From Toxonevra muliebris (taxonomy: Eukaryota > Arthropoda > Insecta > Diptera > Pallopteridae), in assembly GCA_963691655.1 (NCBI GenBank), contig OY829326.1, forward strand, positions 36,731,989 through 36,795,988: a DNA stretch of 64,000 bases, written 5' to 3'. The translations under genes were made by a program, and so were the position numbers. The notes under the pieces were generated by a model that made no database searches, was not told the origin of the DNA, and saw only the letters and a list, made by a program, of their open reading frames with translations. Positions 11,861 to 24,725 of the stretch are shown in pieces; the first letter of the stretch is position 1; every line of letters starts with the position of its first letter.

Positions 11861-14800
11861 ATTTTTAATAAAAAAAATGTTGACCAGCTTTTGCTGTCAA
11901 ATACCCCATAGTGCGACGGCACTACCACACGACTACCGAACACAATAGTTGCTGTCGCCAATTTAAATCTATTTCTAATTTGACAAGCGACAGAGGAAGA
12001 AGAATAGTTTGTTTTCGTTATTTAAGCTGTGTTTGCTGCTGGTGGTGCCGCTTCCATTGTGTTTAGTAACCGACGAGAGTTATAGCCGACAGAATTTCGT
12101 AACCGTGTGTTCGTGTAGCTGCTGTCGTCAATGTGTATGAACCATCATCAGTGATGTAATTTTAGCGGCTTTACCGCCAGATTTGGCGGTTCTTTGATTA
12201 ATTTAACGGGGAAACATTTGAGATTCCCGCTAGCGGTTTTTTTTAAATATTCGGCAAAACAAATATTAATTATGTGCCTTTAAACATCGAAAGATGTTTT
12301 TACTCATACAGTGTAAAGTAAAGTGCGTTCATTACAGGTAGACCTCGTTTAACCCTTAAATAGGGTGTGATGCATATTTGTATCGTATGAAAAAAATCTC
12401 GCAGAAAGTTTTACTGTTTCTCAAATTAAAAAGAAGCTGATTTTTCTCCGAAAAGATAATTTTTTACAAATTCAATTCAAAGAATGGGGAAATGACTACT
12501 GACGTATGTAAATCGAAATTACGACACCTTAAACTAATTTATAAAACTCGTGAAGCAAACATTGTTCGGAATTATAAATACTACCTCTAAATATGTTTTT
12601 AATTGAAATAGAACATATTGCGTATTTAAAGGTTCACACGGGGGTTGCGTTCCAAGATCTTAAAAGACACCCAAAAATATTTTTTTTTTTTCAAACATTT
12701 TTTTAATTTAAGTTATAGTTATATTATACATACATAAGAAAATAAACAAAAACATCGATCGATACCCTAAACTTGCGGATTTTTCTTTTGTTTTTGCACC
12801 AAAAAGTGTCTAGTTTAGTTTCTTTTACATACGCCAGTACATTCTCCAATCCATAACTTATACAACTAAGGGCAGAACAAAATTTTCAGCGTTCCTAATA
12901 ATATTCAATGATATTTTAAATTAATTTTTCATTCATATTATCTGAATTTTTCTAGCTTTTTTTTTTTGTTGTCAGTTAGTGTTTTTTTTGCGGGTTTTTA
13001 AACTATATCTAGCTTTAAAAAAAAAAAAAAACAGTTGACAACACTGACCATCATGCATAGCAATTTACTCATTTCTGAAAGAAATTACAGTAATTTTCTT
13101 GCAGAAGTAAACTCCGCTTAAGTAGAAAATTTATTTTTGGAATTTTAACAGAGTGGTCTTTGTTTTGAGATATCACGACCAGGGCATTTTGTTTGTAAAT
13201 ATTTAATTGCAAAAAGTCTCTCTTGAAAGCAAAATAGGTGAAAAAAAGTAATGGGAACTATGGAGTGATTTCAACTATTGAAAGACTGAATGAATGATTT
13301 TAATGATCGAACGATTTGTTCAATTGGCATATTTCGAAAATAGCAAAAAATCGTTTATTGGTCAAGGAATGCGCAATTTTATAACTATCGAATAATTCTA
13401 ATGTTTTTATTCCATATTTTTCATCACTCATAGCTTTTATTCGATAGTTTCCATCACTAGTAAAAATCTTACTAGTTTGTATTTCAATAAAGTAATAATT
13501 TCCTGCATTTAGCACCAACAGGCTACATTCAATAGAACCAACTTAAAGTTATTTAATTCGAAAATTATTTCGAGTAGTTTACAAGTTATATCGATTAAAA
13601 TCGAAATAATTTGGAATTAATTAGACCTAAGTGTTATCGATTGAAATTGAAAAACTATATGCATTTATGTATAAAAACCCAACAAATTATATGCATTTTA
13701 ATGTTATTAAAAGCAAATATACCATTTAATTTGATATAAATTTGTGATAATTTTACACAAAAAACAAGCAAAAAACAAAAAAAAAAAACACAACAGAAAC
13801 AAGCAAAACATGATAACTCACTCGATCAATATAAAATTGTTGTGTATCGATCATAGATAAAAACTAAATAAAACAAAAGAAAAACACATTGCAATTAAGG
13901 CCAATTTAAAAAATATATTTTTATAAAATGCTGTAGTTTTTTTTTTTTTGCTATTTGCAATTGTATGTAGGCTATGTCTTTATAGTAAATGCCTGCAGCA
14001 ACAATTGGAACAACAAACAGCACCAACAATTAAATATTTAAAGCAACTATTAAAGCAACATACTAGAAAAAGAGGAGACAAAAAAAACAGGATAACTAAT
14101 TGGTGTTTGTGGACAAAAAAAAAATAGAAAAGAAAGCAAAAATAGAATATGTGAGAAAATTGTTATAAAAAAAAAACGTTGCTGTTTTTTTGCACAACAT
14201 TAAATTACAAATTTCTTCCGCCTTTACTTTTTATTTTAGTATTTTTTTTGTCTGTTTATTTAATGGAATTTATATATTTTTATTAACATTTATTTCTATC
14301 AATAACACTTTAAGCACGTTTTGTTTCGATTTCTATTTTTAAAAATTTATTCGTTTTAATTTCTTCTCTTGAGATTTAACTTGAGTTGCTATGCATGTAT
14401 TTTAATAATATGTGGAAGATTATTAATAATTGAAAAAAAAAACTTTATAGTTATATAGTTACTTTATAGTTGCAATGCTGTCAATTAAAAAGCCTTTGTA
14501 TAAAGCGTGCATTGTAACACTTACCCAGATATTTCTATCAAAAAATTGTTTACATATATGGAGAGAAAAATTGTTGTTTGTTTGTTTGTTTGTTTACTTG
14601 CAAACTTGAGAAAAGTCTTTGAAAATGTTTGAGTGTGACGCATGCGCGCACGTTTTGTGCATTAGGAAACGATTTTTTTCACTTGTGCACTTCTTTACTG
14701 CAACCAAGAAAATAAATAGAAGTAGCTGAAGTGGTGACAGTAGTAACAAGTTTCTTATTAAACTACATACAATTTCAGTTTCTTTCTTTTTGCTAGTGAC

Positions 14801-15838
14801 AATATTTTTCAGCGGTGATTAAGATGTTGTTGCTTATCAAAATAGAAAATAAATGGCTCTTGCTAAAAAAAAAAAACACTTTGTTTAATCGAATCGAGTA
14901 AACAAAGCGAGCGTTTTTCAAGCAACTTTTGGTGATAAAAAATTACAAAATTCAGAAAGTGTTTATAAATTATTTTCTTTCTTTCCTGATTGCCTAGACT
15001 CAGCCGTCTATATTCTAAGACAGACTTTAAGCTTTTCAGCTGTTAAGCTTAGGTTGTAACGGAAAATTCTGGAGAAAAGCTTAAAGCTTACTTAAATTTG
15101 GCCTATTGTTGTGCTGGTTTTGAGGCTAGCCTTTTTTTTGCTTATATTTATGTAATGCGGGTCTTCTGATGAAGGTCGTAAGCCCAAAAAGTAATTGATT
15201 CATGGGTGTGAATTACCCAAACTAAGACTTTTGATACAGAGAAGGTAAAAAGTCGATTCCAGCTAGGATTTTTAGATGGAAGTGGCTTTTCTTTGTCGCC
15301 TTATTGATATTCACCTGCCTTAAAAAGTCTTTTATGTTGTTTGGTCAGCTTAAGCAGCTACTTGGCTGCCAGATAAAATACAAATATACTAACCATTTTA
15401 CTATTATCTAAGTAAAAATCCAAAACTTTTTTTGTTTTTTTTTTTTTTGCGAATTTCTACTTAGCTCTGCCACTAGAAAGCATTAAAAACGTTAAATCTT
15501 CCGGGGCAACAGTGTTGCGAAACATAGTTAGTTTTAGACCGTTTAATGTTTATCGACAGATCCTGAAAATCTGATGGCCGAATATCATATTAAATCGAAG
15601 ATCTCTACGAAAGGTGTCAACAAATTCCAATATTGAAAATAGAGATAGATCAAGCAAACTCTCAGAAAACCGCAGAGTTCCACCTTAGAGTGGAACTCTC
15701 AAGCTGGGAGGAGACGAGGAAAATCGAAGACGACGTGAAAACGTATGCTCGACAAAAAAAGTCAAAAAACGGGGTTAACGTGTAGAGAAATCAAATTCAT
15801 GGTAAGAACTCGCACTCTTTGATAAATAAATAGAAAAA
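11861..15838. other. AT-rich non-coding stretch, no gene seen
   Basis: No supportable gene. It contains an inverted repeat at about 13551-13621 (TTAATTCGAAAATTATTTCGA against its near reverse complement), a TTTG run at 14574-14596 and many A/T homopolymers. A small GCGG/CCGC-rich patch at 12160-12240 and a somewhat GC-richer patch at 11900-12130 have no readable product. Confidence 0.55.
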
Positions 15839-16129
15839 TGATTCTCTAAGTCTAGTATACGAAATGCAAAAATATTATACTAAATTATACTACGATTCGA
15901 GAGCGCACATTAACGTAGAACTGTAATATATAAGAAATGAAAAGTAAATGTAAACACTGAGAGTGAGAGAGAGGCACAGAGTTGCATTTAATATACTACA
16001 TAGCATTGAACATATACATGGGTATCGTTGTAGGAAAAGTTTTTAAGTGTTGCAAAATGGATTGACGTGTATTTTGTTTTTATTTCGTTGTACCGTGCAA
16101 TAATGGCATATACTAGACTTAGAGAATCA
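15839..16129. mobile_element. MITE with 21-bp near-perfect TIRs
   Basis: The left end TGATTCTCTAAGTCTAGTAT is repeated inverted at the right end (16109-16129). The 291-bp body is AT-rich and non-coding, with a GAGAGTGAGAGAGAGGC patch. The flanks do not show an obvious target duplication, so the superfamily is not assigned. The excellent TIR match suggests a fairly young copy. Confidence 0.6.
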
Positions 16130-19100
16130 CCTTAATGTCTTTTTTATAGCTCTTATCTCAGTCTGGGAGCACAACAGTGATCATGAATTTTGGAAGAGTG
16201 ATAAATGCTTTGGAATTTAAAAAATACATTCAATTATGCCATCAAATGAGATTAGACTAGTTTATAGTAGATTTTTTTTCAGTTCATTATTTTAAGGTAT
16301 TTGCAGCAGTTAAAACCAATAACTAAATCCTTACAACTATTCTAGACGGATCGTAACACCTTCACAAGTGAAGTTTATCTCCAGAATGTTAGGCTGGCCT
16401 GGTATTGACTAAAACCATTAATAACGCATGATTGAGTTCAGAATAAAAATGATTTATAAAGTGATGTGACAAGAATTAATTACAGGATTTAAGTTTTTTC
16501 TGGGAAAATCTTACACAGAAAAATCCTGCATCAGATTAGCCGAAATGGAATTTCTCTAGATTGTAAACTTTTTAAATCGTTATTAAATTCTTTAGGTCTT
16601 TTGAAAGAAGTTCAGCGTAAAGACCAATATTGCAACTCTAGAGAACCATAAATTGGCGCCGTCATTTCAGCTCGTTGATTATGTTTCGTCAGTGCCCATA
16701 CATTTCGGGTAAATTTATTCAATTAATAATGATGTCTTTTCCGAATTTAGTTCTTAAAATATATAAAGGTACAGATGTGAAAAAGTATTATACCACAAAC
16801 TGCTGGTTCAGAAGCCATACTACTTCCCTGCTGTACTAAATAAACTTTGAGCTTCAATTTCTCTATCAAAGGTTACATTCACTTATAGAAACTACTGCAT
16901 ATTTTGTATACAGATCGGAATTTTGTAGTCACACTTTGAATTTCAGCACAATGACAGATACTAAAAGAGTTGATTAATCTAAAAGATATCACACTCATGC
17001 CAAATACAAATACACCATGTCTACGCATGACAAGTGTTTTCATTCATTTTGGGAGGGGACTGAATGGCACACACACAAGTAAAGAGAGAGAGAGAGAGAG
17101 AGAGAGAAAGAGTTGGAAACTTGCAGTTTCTTCTTTACTAGATGCTTTCATAAGTGATACAGACATCGAGATAATTGTCAGTTACTCATAGTTACGTGCA
17201 TTTCATGCATCCAACAGATACTTACAATTACCAATTTTATAATTTCAAAAGTAAATAAACTTAGTAACAAGTTTATATTATTCTTTTCATTTTTCTATAG
17301 TTTCATACAATTTTCTCTTATTTTTTTTTTGTGTTTGTTTACATTTGTGCTTTTTTTTTTTTTGCTTCTTTGTGCGTGCGTCTTCTTGACATTCATCTTC
17401 GTTTAGTTGTTCTTCTTTTTTTCATTCACATTATAAACTTGTGGCTTTACTTGAAAATTACTTGTTTTAGCTATAATTCAGTTACAATTTCTTCTTGTGA
17501 CTTTGTGTGTGTGTGTGATGATTTTCAAGTATTTCCAGAATTGTTGTAAAATTTTTTGGACACTTCAGGTTGTCCAAAAAGATGAAGAAGCTAGAAATAA
17601 GAGATAAATAAGGAAATACATTTTTAAAGCTTGAAGTTTGTCACTTGACTTGTCGTGTTTGTTTTGTTTTTTTTTTCTTTTTATTTCTTTTTCACTTTCT
17701 ATACGTTTTCGTTTACTTCTTCTTTTGAAATATTCTTTGCATTGTTTTTTGTTTTCTTTTTCTTCTATTGTTTTAAAGACTGTTTCTTTTTTTTTTTTTT
17801 TTGTTAAGATTTCTTTGCACGCATGAGCCAGAAAATCTTCATTGCGCATTAATTTATGGAAATAACTATTCCAAAGTAAGTTTTTGATCAGTTTAAGAGA
17901 AAACTGAGCTTTACCTTATATACAATATGAGTATAATTGGAATCCAAAAGTAGTGCCTAGAAATAAAGTTGTGCTAATTCTTCAACATATTATCATCGAG
18001 AATTGTGAGTTTACATTTAAAGTATTGAAATTTCCCCAATAATAAAGCATATAAAATAGAAAAAAAGCGTAAAAACTTATCTCTGGGTTTTTTGATTCAT
18101 AGCCCGAGGGGGTTTTGGTAAAATATCAGTAAAGAATAAGATTATTTTTCTACCACAAATATCCTTAAATGACTGAACCTAATTGAAAGGAGTAATGTAT
18201 ATAAACAACCGCTATATATTTATAACTATTTTACCCTTATTGAATTTATTGTACACTCAAAATTTTTTAAAACTTTATCATTGATTTTGTTGCCCATATT
18301 TTTTTTTTTAAACTTGCAATTGTTAGGCTGCTAAACAACTTTTCCTTTTAAGGAAAACTTTTGCACGTACGACAAGCTGCAGCAATAAAGATGATGACGT
18401 TGTGCAAAAAGTTGTCGAGGGCACTATAAATAAACAAACAAACAAACTTTTCAATCAGCACATAAACTAAAACAATGATGATGATTTTTTTCTGTTTCTT
18501 ATCGCATAAAAAAGTTTTATCTTTTAAATCAGCTGGTACGAGTAAGTGTAAATAAATATTAAAGAATCATTAATTTTCTCTTCATTTGAAGAATGTTTTT
18601 TTTTTTTTTTGCTTTATAATAATAATAAATATTGATGAGAATAATTATTTTGCAATTACTTTACTTCTTTTTTTTTTTTTTTTATATTATTTTAAGAAAC
18701 CAGACAAGTTTTTATTATTTCTTTTACAACACTAAAGTGAAAACTTTTTATAATTGAATTTTTCCAAATGACTTAATTAATATTTGATATAATTTTATTA
18801 CATTTATGGGCAGGTGTTTGACGAACTCATCTGAAGCTACAAGATGGTATTCAATAATGCGCGATGAAGCTAATAGGAGACATTAGAGACTTCGATTCTA
18901 TGGACTTCTTGGTACATTGTGGAATTCTCCGATTGAGGGCATATATACATACATATATGGTAAAACTTTGGAAATTGTATTGAAATTGTTCAGCTTATTG
19001 CAAAATTTTTTTTTTTTTTTTGGAGTATAGCTTAAAATGTAGGTAAACTAAGAGCGGATTTAGACTGTTGTTGATTATTCCTCAGATCAAGTAGAAATAT

Positions 19101-22100
19101 TCTAAATGAAAGCCAACATCTCAAAGTTTTTCCGTAGCCATTTCTCATTTTTACGACGTTCCCGCTGAAGTTAGATCTTTATTTCTGAACCACTCAAGGC
19201 ATATCTCCACCAAGGACTGGCTATCTAAATAACAACAGATGTCAATTCGTATGTTTTTTACCGCCCGAAACAATGCATACCGGTCTGCCCTCTTCGTGTA
19301 ATGTTAAGCCGTATTAAGTTCAAGCAGAACCCAGATTCAAAAACTGCGGGCAAATACACCACAAAACAACCACAATGCAGTACAATAGCAGCTTTGACTG
19401 GTGGTATTTGAGGAACAGTTCCGGACTGAAACCGTATTTTGAATGAAGCGTAAATTTTAATGCGAATTGCTGCTTAGACAAAAAAAAAATTCAATAATCC
19501 CAGTTGTCTTTTACAAGAGGCACATCAACAACCCTGATGATGATAAATACAACGCCAACCATAATCAACTGATTGTCAAATTCTGTGACATTCAACATCC
19601 AAAAATTCAACTAAAAACTCTTTTTACTACACGACCCAATAAGGCATCACTGTTAAGTTAAATCGCTGTACAATATGTTTGGGAAAAAAATGTCGACTAG
19701 AACTATACAGCTCACCACTAATTGCGTCCTTTCATTCATTCATGTGTGTTTTTTCGAGCAAGTCATCACCAGCAAAACCTTTCTTAGAAAGTAATCCAAA
19801 AAAACTGAGATAGAACATATTGATTCAGTCAATTTTGCAGACTCTTGTTTTCAGTGCTCGGTACCAAATATTTTAGTTTTCCAATACGTTGCAATATCAA
19901 TATGTCGTCCAGTCATCATAATTTTAAGTAACGTTGCGGCAAACTTCGCCATATTGACTTAAGTTGTCGTTTCAGTTAAGTAATGTTTTTAGCATTTTTT
20001 CCACCTATCTTAACCCTCATAATTGTTTCGATGTTTAGGGCCAATACCGGATTTCGGTTTCCTTACCCATACGCCTTATTGAGAGAAAACAAGAGCCTGT
20101 GCTGGTATAAATGGATAATGTACTGAGCATCCAAATTTGTAGTGGACATGATTAACCTGCCTGGTTATGGTAGCTAGGAATTCATATTGGAATTCTTTAA
20201 AACGAGTTCGGAATATGTTGAGGGATATATTAATGTCCTTCAGACCCAGTTTTTCTGGGCTGCTGCAAGCGTGTTGATAGGAATGGCGTGAAAAGGATAA
20301 GATAAACATTTTTGATTTGTCTTATTGGAAATAGACAAATGTAGATAAAAAAGAATTCAGCAGTGGGCCAAAAAAGTTCAAACAATCAAAAGAAAGAAAA
20401 AACTCGAGTAATGTATAACAGTCTAAATGAACGTATGTAGTCATCACAACAGCAGTGTATATAGAGACGGGGTAATCAGGCGGCTGTTTCGCAATCCGCT
20501 ACGATTCCTCATCAGTGATCTTAGTGATAGTTTTTAGTCTTTCAGTATCATATATAAGCTACTAATTTTTTAAATCATGACTCAGAATTTTAATCCAAAT
20601 ATTTCCGCTGAATAGAGATATTGAAAGAAACTACCACTACCGTTCTATATACTTATGTTGTTGTTGTGTTTTCTCATTCTTACTAGTCAACAAAACCGTT
20701 AGTTATTGAAAGTCTAGTACATGAGTGTGTGTGTTCGTAGAAAAATGATTCTAGGTGTAATTTTTCTGAATCGGGCCCCATTCAATCAATTTATTATATA
20801 TTTTTAGTAGGCTATGAAAATTAAATCTAAGGGTTTTTTTCAAAGTCTTGATTACTTTATTCATGTGTAGTTTATTTCAAGTAATGTATAATAGGCTAAA
20901 TGAACGTAAAACTACCAATTCATGCCTGACATTTATAGCATTTATTTTACAGCAATGTACTGATTCTAGTAGGGCATATGTACCCCGTTCAGTCTGAAAG
21001 GGTTAATAATGTAACAAATCCTACTTAGTTAACACATACATATATATGTAACTGCAACACAAATAGGAAAGAAAACAAATTAAGAAAAATTTTGCAAAAA
21101 TAAAATGATTTTAAATAAATACCTGCTTCTTCTTCTGCTCGTTTTTTAAGCCGCTTAAGTGAGCGCGTTGGGCAAAATGCTTACCGCTCGACGTGATGGG
21201 GGTGAATAATAGATTTTCTCGTTTTTGTTGTTGTTGATATTATCGTTGCAACAAAGTTAATTGTTTTTTAATTGTTGCCGCACAAATGTGTACAAAACAA
21301 GAACTATTCGTATTAAGAAAAACCCAATAAATCTAATTACTAAAGACATAAGGAGTGAAAACAATTTATTTATTTATTTTTTTTTAGTTTTTCTTATTTC
21401 GTTCTCTTTAAGCTTTTCTAACAAGGATCAGCTTCTTCTTTTTCTTCCTTTAGTTCACTTTTTTTCTAAATGAGATTCACACTATTTTTTTTTTCTTTCC
21501 CACCCAAAGAGCAAAAGCCGAAACTGAGGAACTTTGCAGTTTTTTATTATTAAGCTTCCCACAAGCGACGGACGCACTCACAAAAGTAAATAAAACATAA
21601 AATTTTCGGCATATTTTCCATTTCTTTTCTTCTGTTTTTCTTTCTTTACTTTTTTTTTTGTTTACTTCTTCTTCTCAAGCAAGAAAGAAAAACATAATTC
21701 GCAAAACGGAAGTAAATTTTTCACTTTTTGCTTTATTCACATTTTTCAACCTTTTTTCTCGTTGTTGTTTTTGTTATTTATTCCCGACACACACGACCGA
21801 AACACACAAAAGACAAAATCCAACTGAATTGAATTGCAAATGCAGTTACAACTTTGGAATGCAGTTTCGGTTGAATTGGATGGAGAAGAATCGTGTGGAA
21901 TATGAATGAATAAATTGTAGAATGGCGCATGAATTGTGGAACTTGTTTGTGTTGAGGCGGCGTGCAGCAAGTGCTGCTTCTAGCTGCCGCTACTGCTGGT
22001 TGTGTGGATAAATAAAAGTGAAAAATATGAAAAACTCACCATTTTTGGGGTGGAAAAAATAAAATTAACCTTGAAATCATAAAGAGGTAGAAGAAAAAAA

Positions 22101-22522
22101 AATTATGATGATGGTGGTGATGGCGGCGATGATGCATTGAAAATGAATTTTATTTCTCTAGCTCTGCTTCTGTGGTAATTTTGGGTTGATATTTATTTGA
22201 CTAAGGAAAATTTAAGAACTCATTGAGCGAATTGGGAGAGTTTCGCTAAAAGCAAATGAAACTATCCATTTTATCTCAAATCCACAATATAAGAATTTGA
22301 ATTTATTTAAAAGAAGTATTGTAAAAAAAAGCTAAAGTGCTTGAGCTGCATATGGCAGGGGCTAAAAGGAATTGGTCGTCAGAAAAACAATAATGCCACA
22401 GTAACATACCAGCAAGATTGTTTAAGACCAAAAGCTACCGAACGCATGTAACGAGATCCTGTGCAGGACATGGCCCGATATAAGAAAATTCTCAGTGATA
22501 GTAAAGGAGATTTAGTGACCCT
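16130..22522. other. AT-rich non-coding stretch with microsatellites, no clear gene
   Basis: It holds a (GA)n microsatellite at 17083-17107, long pyrimidine-rich stretches on the plus strand (17280-17810 and 21360-21780), poly-T runs (18597-18611, 18668-18684, 19007-19022) and an AAAC run at 18427-18447. A GATGATG(GTG)-type triplet patch lies at 22104-22136. Open frames here are low-complexity translations of these tracts. One weak exon candidate (17809-17875) is discussed under findings. Confidence 0.5.
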
Positions 22523-22720
22523 TGCATCAACTGCCGTGGCATAAATCTTTTTGTTATAGCATATAAACTACTACCGAGCATCCTGTGTGAAAGGTTGCAT
22601 CCCACCGTTACCAAACTGATTAGAATTTGGCAGACTGCTGTTGGCCCTTAATGTGACAAGTTCGCCATTCACCAGATATTCACACTTTTTGAAGAGAACT
22701 CAAGAACTCAGAAAAACTGA
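22523..22720 (+). pseudogene. LINE reverse transcriptase fragment (RT fingers region)
   Basis: The plus strand from 22523 reads CINCRGINLFVIAYKLLPS and then ILCERLHPTVTKLI, matching the NYRGISLL..AYK..S..L..RL.P motif that begins the RT domain of several insect LINE clades. Further on, after decay, HQIFTLFEENSRTQK matches the usual QIFTLR.ILEK.QE segment. A stop TAA within the segment (near 22650) and another further on show it is dead. Clade is uncertain (R1/RTE/Jockey-like). No 3' tail is identifiable. Confidence 0.7.
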
Positions 22721-23639
22721 TCAACATTTATAATTGCACGTCGTCGATTGCGTTAGTCACCAAAAAAAAAAAAAACTATTCGTTAATAAATTTTTCATCG
22801 CAAAACTTCAATTCGACCGAGAGAATTGGTTTTTTGATTCACGGCCAAAGGTAATCCTAATGACCCCCGAGTGGGGGTTTTAGCTTCACCTACCCCGACT
22901 GATGCTAAACTTTCGCAGGCAGTCAATACTGATTATCTTTTATAACGCCAGCACAGCAATCGAGCTGAATTTGCTCCCATGTTAATATTTAATTTAACTT
23001 TGTAGCGCGTTTTGTTGTCATAAACATCGACAAAATATGCCCCGAAATTTTCGGAAAGAAATATAAAGTTTTAAGAAAGTTATAGCACACAAAAGTCACT
23101 GTTATTTTATCCCAGGAGGAAAAGGTTATCTATAACCACTTTTCACTCAGCGAAACTTCAAACGTATATATCTCAAGGATTTTTTATTACAAAAATACTA
23201 AGAAAAAGTTAAAAAATCGACTTTCTGAAATGAATGGCGGATTTAGTGTGGTTGCAGCAGCCCCTGATTGCAGTAGCGTATCTAGAACCCAACAATCTTA
23301 TAGTAAACAGTCATTTTTGAGAAATCAAAAATATTTAGATTTTTCCAAAAAAAAAAGCCATCAGCAGTGAAAAGTATATACTTTCAACAATCGAAAATTT
23401 TTAGGATTTAAAATATTATTTTATATTATATTTTATTTTAATAATAATAATTTAATATAAATATTAAAATGGGGTCGGATATTTGAATCAATTCTGATTA
23501 GCCGCCATGCTGGGCGTGGCTAAGATGCACGTAACAGTGCAACTGGTTATTAAATACATTCGGACTACAATAAATCTGCAATTTAAAGGACAACTTATGT
23601 CTTACTTTTAGAAAGCTTGATAGATTGAATTTTGTACTG
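22721..23639. other. Non-coding stretch, no gene seen
   Basis: It contains short A runs and an (AAT/ATT)-rich patch at 23410-23470. At about 23252 the words GCAGCAGCCCCTGATTG resemble the start of the spacer block seen in the tandem array at 28447 and 34383 (AGCA(A/G)CCCCTGATTTTAATCTGG). Confidence 0.5.
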
Positions 23640-24725
23640 CATTTTAGTCTGATATTGGTTTAACTTTTCTGTTTTTGCCTGTTTTTGATCTGAATTCTGG
23701 TTTGATTGTAAGTCAGAATTTTGTTTTATTTTAGTTTGAATTTTAATCTGAATTTGATTTGAGTTTTAATCCATGTTTGGTCTGAATTTTGATTTGCTTT
23801 CCACCGTTTGCAGGCCAGCGTTCGATCTGATTTCTGGTCTAAATTTTGGTTTGCTTTTAATTTGTACTTGGCGTCTTTTTATTGGTCTGAGTTGTGGTCT
23901 AAATTTTTTTTGAATTTTGGAATGAATTTTAAAACTGATTTTGGTTTTGATTCGGTCTGTATTTTGGGTTTTTAGTCTGAATTTTGACCTGAATTTGATC
24001 TCGTTGTGGTCGAATTTTGGTTTGATTCGTAGTCTAAACATTGGTGGTTGCCCGGTACCCGAAAACGTGTACGGATCTCGTTGAAATTTACAATGTATTG
24101 TTTTTTTGGTCAAATTAAGATATATATATAATTTTTTATAAAAATTAAGTGCTTGGTTATAAAGTTGTGAGATCGTAAACTCACCACCAGGCCGATATTA
24201 ATAGGGATATCGATGCTAAGAGTGGTATAAATATATATTTTAAAAATTCGTTTAGTTTAGTACTATCTAAATCAACTGTTATCTTAATTTAATTTTTTTT
24301 TGGGGTTTTTGTTTCAACCAAGAATGACTCAAAAAATAGAGATGTATCAAATTGTTTCATCAAAATTTTTTCTCATAGGAAATTAAAATTTCCTTCAAAT
24401 TGTTTTCTCAAAATAGATCATTTAACAATATAAATCCATCAGAAAAGTAATAATCAAGATTTTGATCTGAATTTGGTCTCAATTTGATCTAGATTTTGTA
24501 TCTGAACTTGGTTCTTTTCTTGGTTTGAACTTCAATCTGAAAAAAGTATTTGAATTTTAGTTTGAAATTTGGTCGAAATTTCCGCCTAAATTTCCATCCG
24601 ATTTTAGTTTGAATTCCAGTTATCTTTAAATTTTTCACTTGTATTTGATAAAATTTTTACACTAGTTTTTGGTCTAGATCTGGGTTTTAGTCGATAGTGA
24701 GTCTGATATTTATCTTTTAATTTAG
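23640..24725. repeat. Degenerate TCTGAATTTTGGT-type satellite
   Basis: Two blocks (about 23640-24060 and 24455-24725), separated by about 390 bp of unrelated AT-rich DNA, are built from variants of TTTGGTCTGAATTTTGGTTT. The period drifts around 12-24 bp. The minus-strand open frame at 23766-24113 (KFRPEIR, KPKFRP and similar) is only the translation of this repeat. A single short piece of the same sequence, GATTTTAATCTGG, occurs once in each spacer of the gene array to the right. Confidence 0.65.

Noticed and set aside
12349..12660. Possible TTAA-type MITE starting TTTAACCCTTAAATAGGG
   Set aside because: No matching inverted end next to TTAA was found within a few kilobases.
17565..17849. 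94-codon minus-strand open frame rich in K/E/R
   Set aside because: It is the reverse translation of a long pyrimidine-rich (TTC/TTT) tract. Low complexity, no domain, and matched by an equally open plus-strand frame.
20076..20309. Minus-strand open frame of 77 codons
   Set aside because: No recognisable domain or context. Length is expected by chance in this much sequence.
23766..24113. 115-codon minus-strand open frame (KFRP repeats)
   Set aside because: It only translates the TCTGAATTTTGGT satellite. The repeats in the peptide mirror the DNA repeat, and there is no start context or conserved domain.
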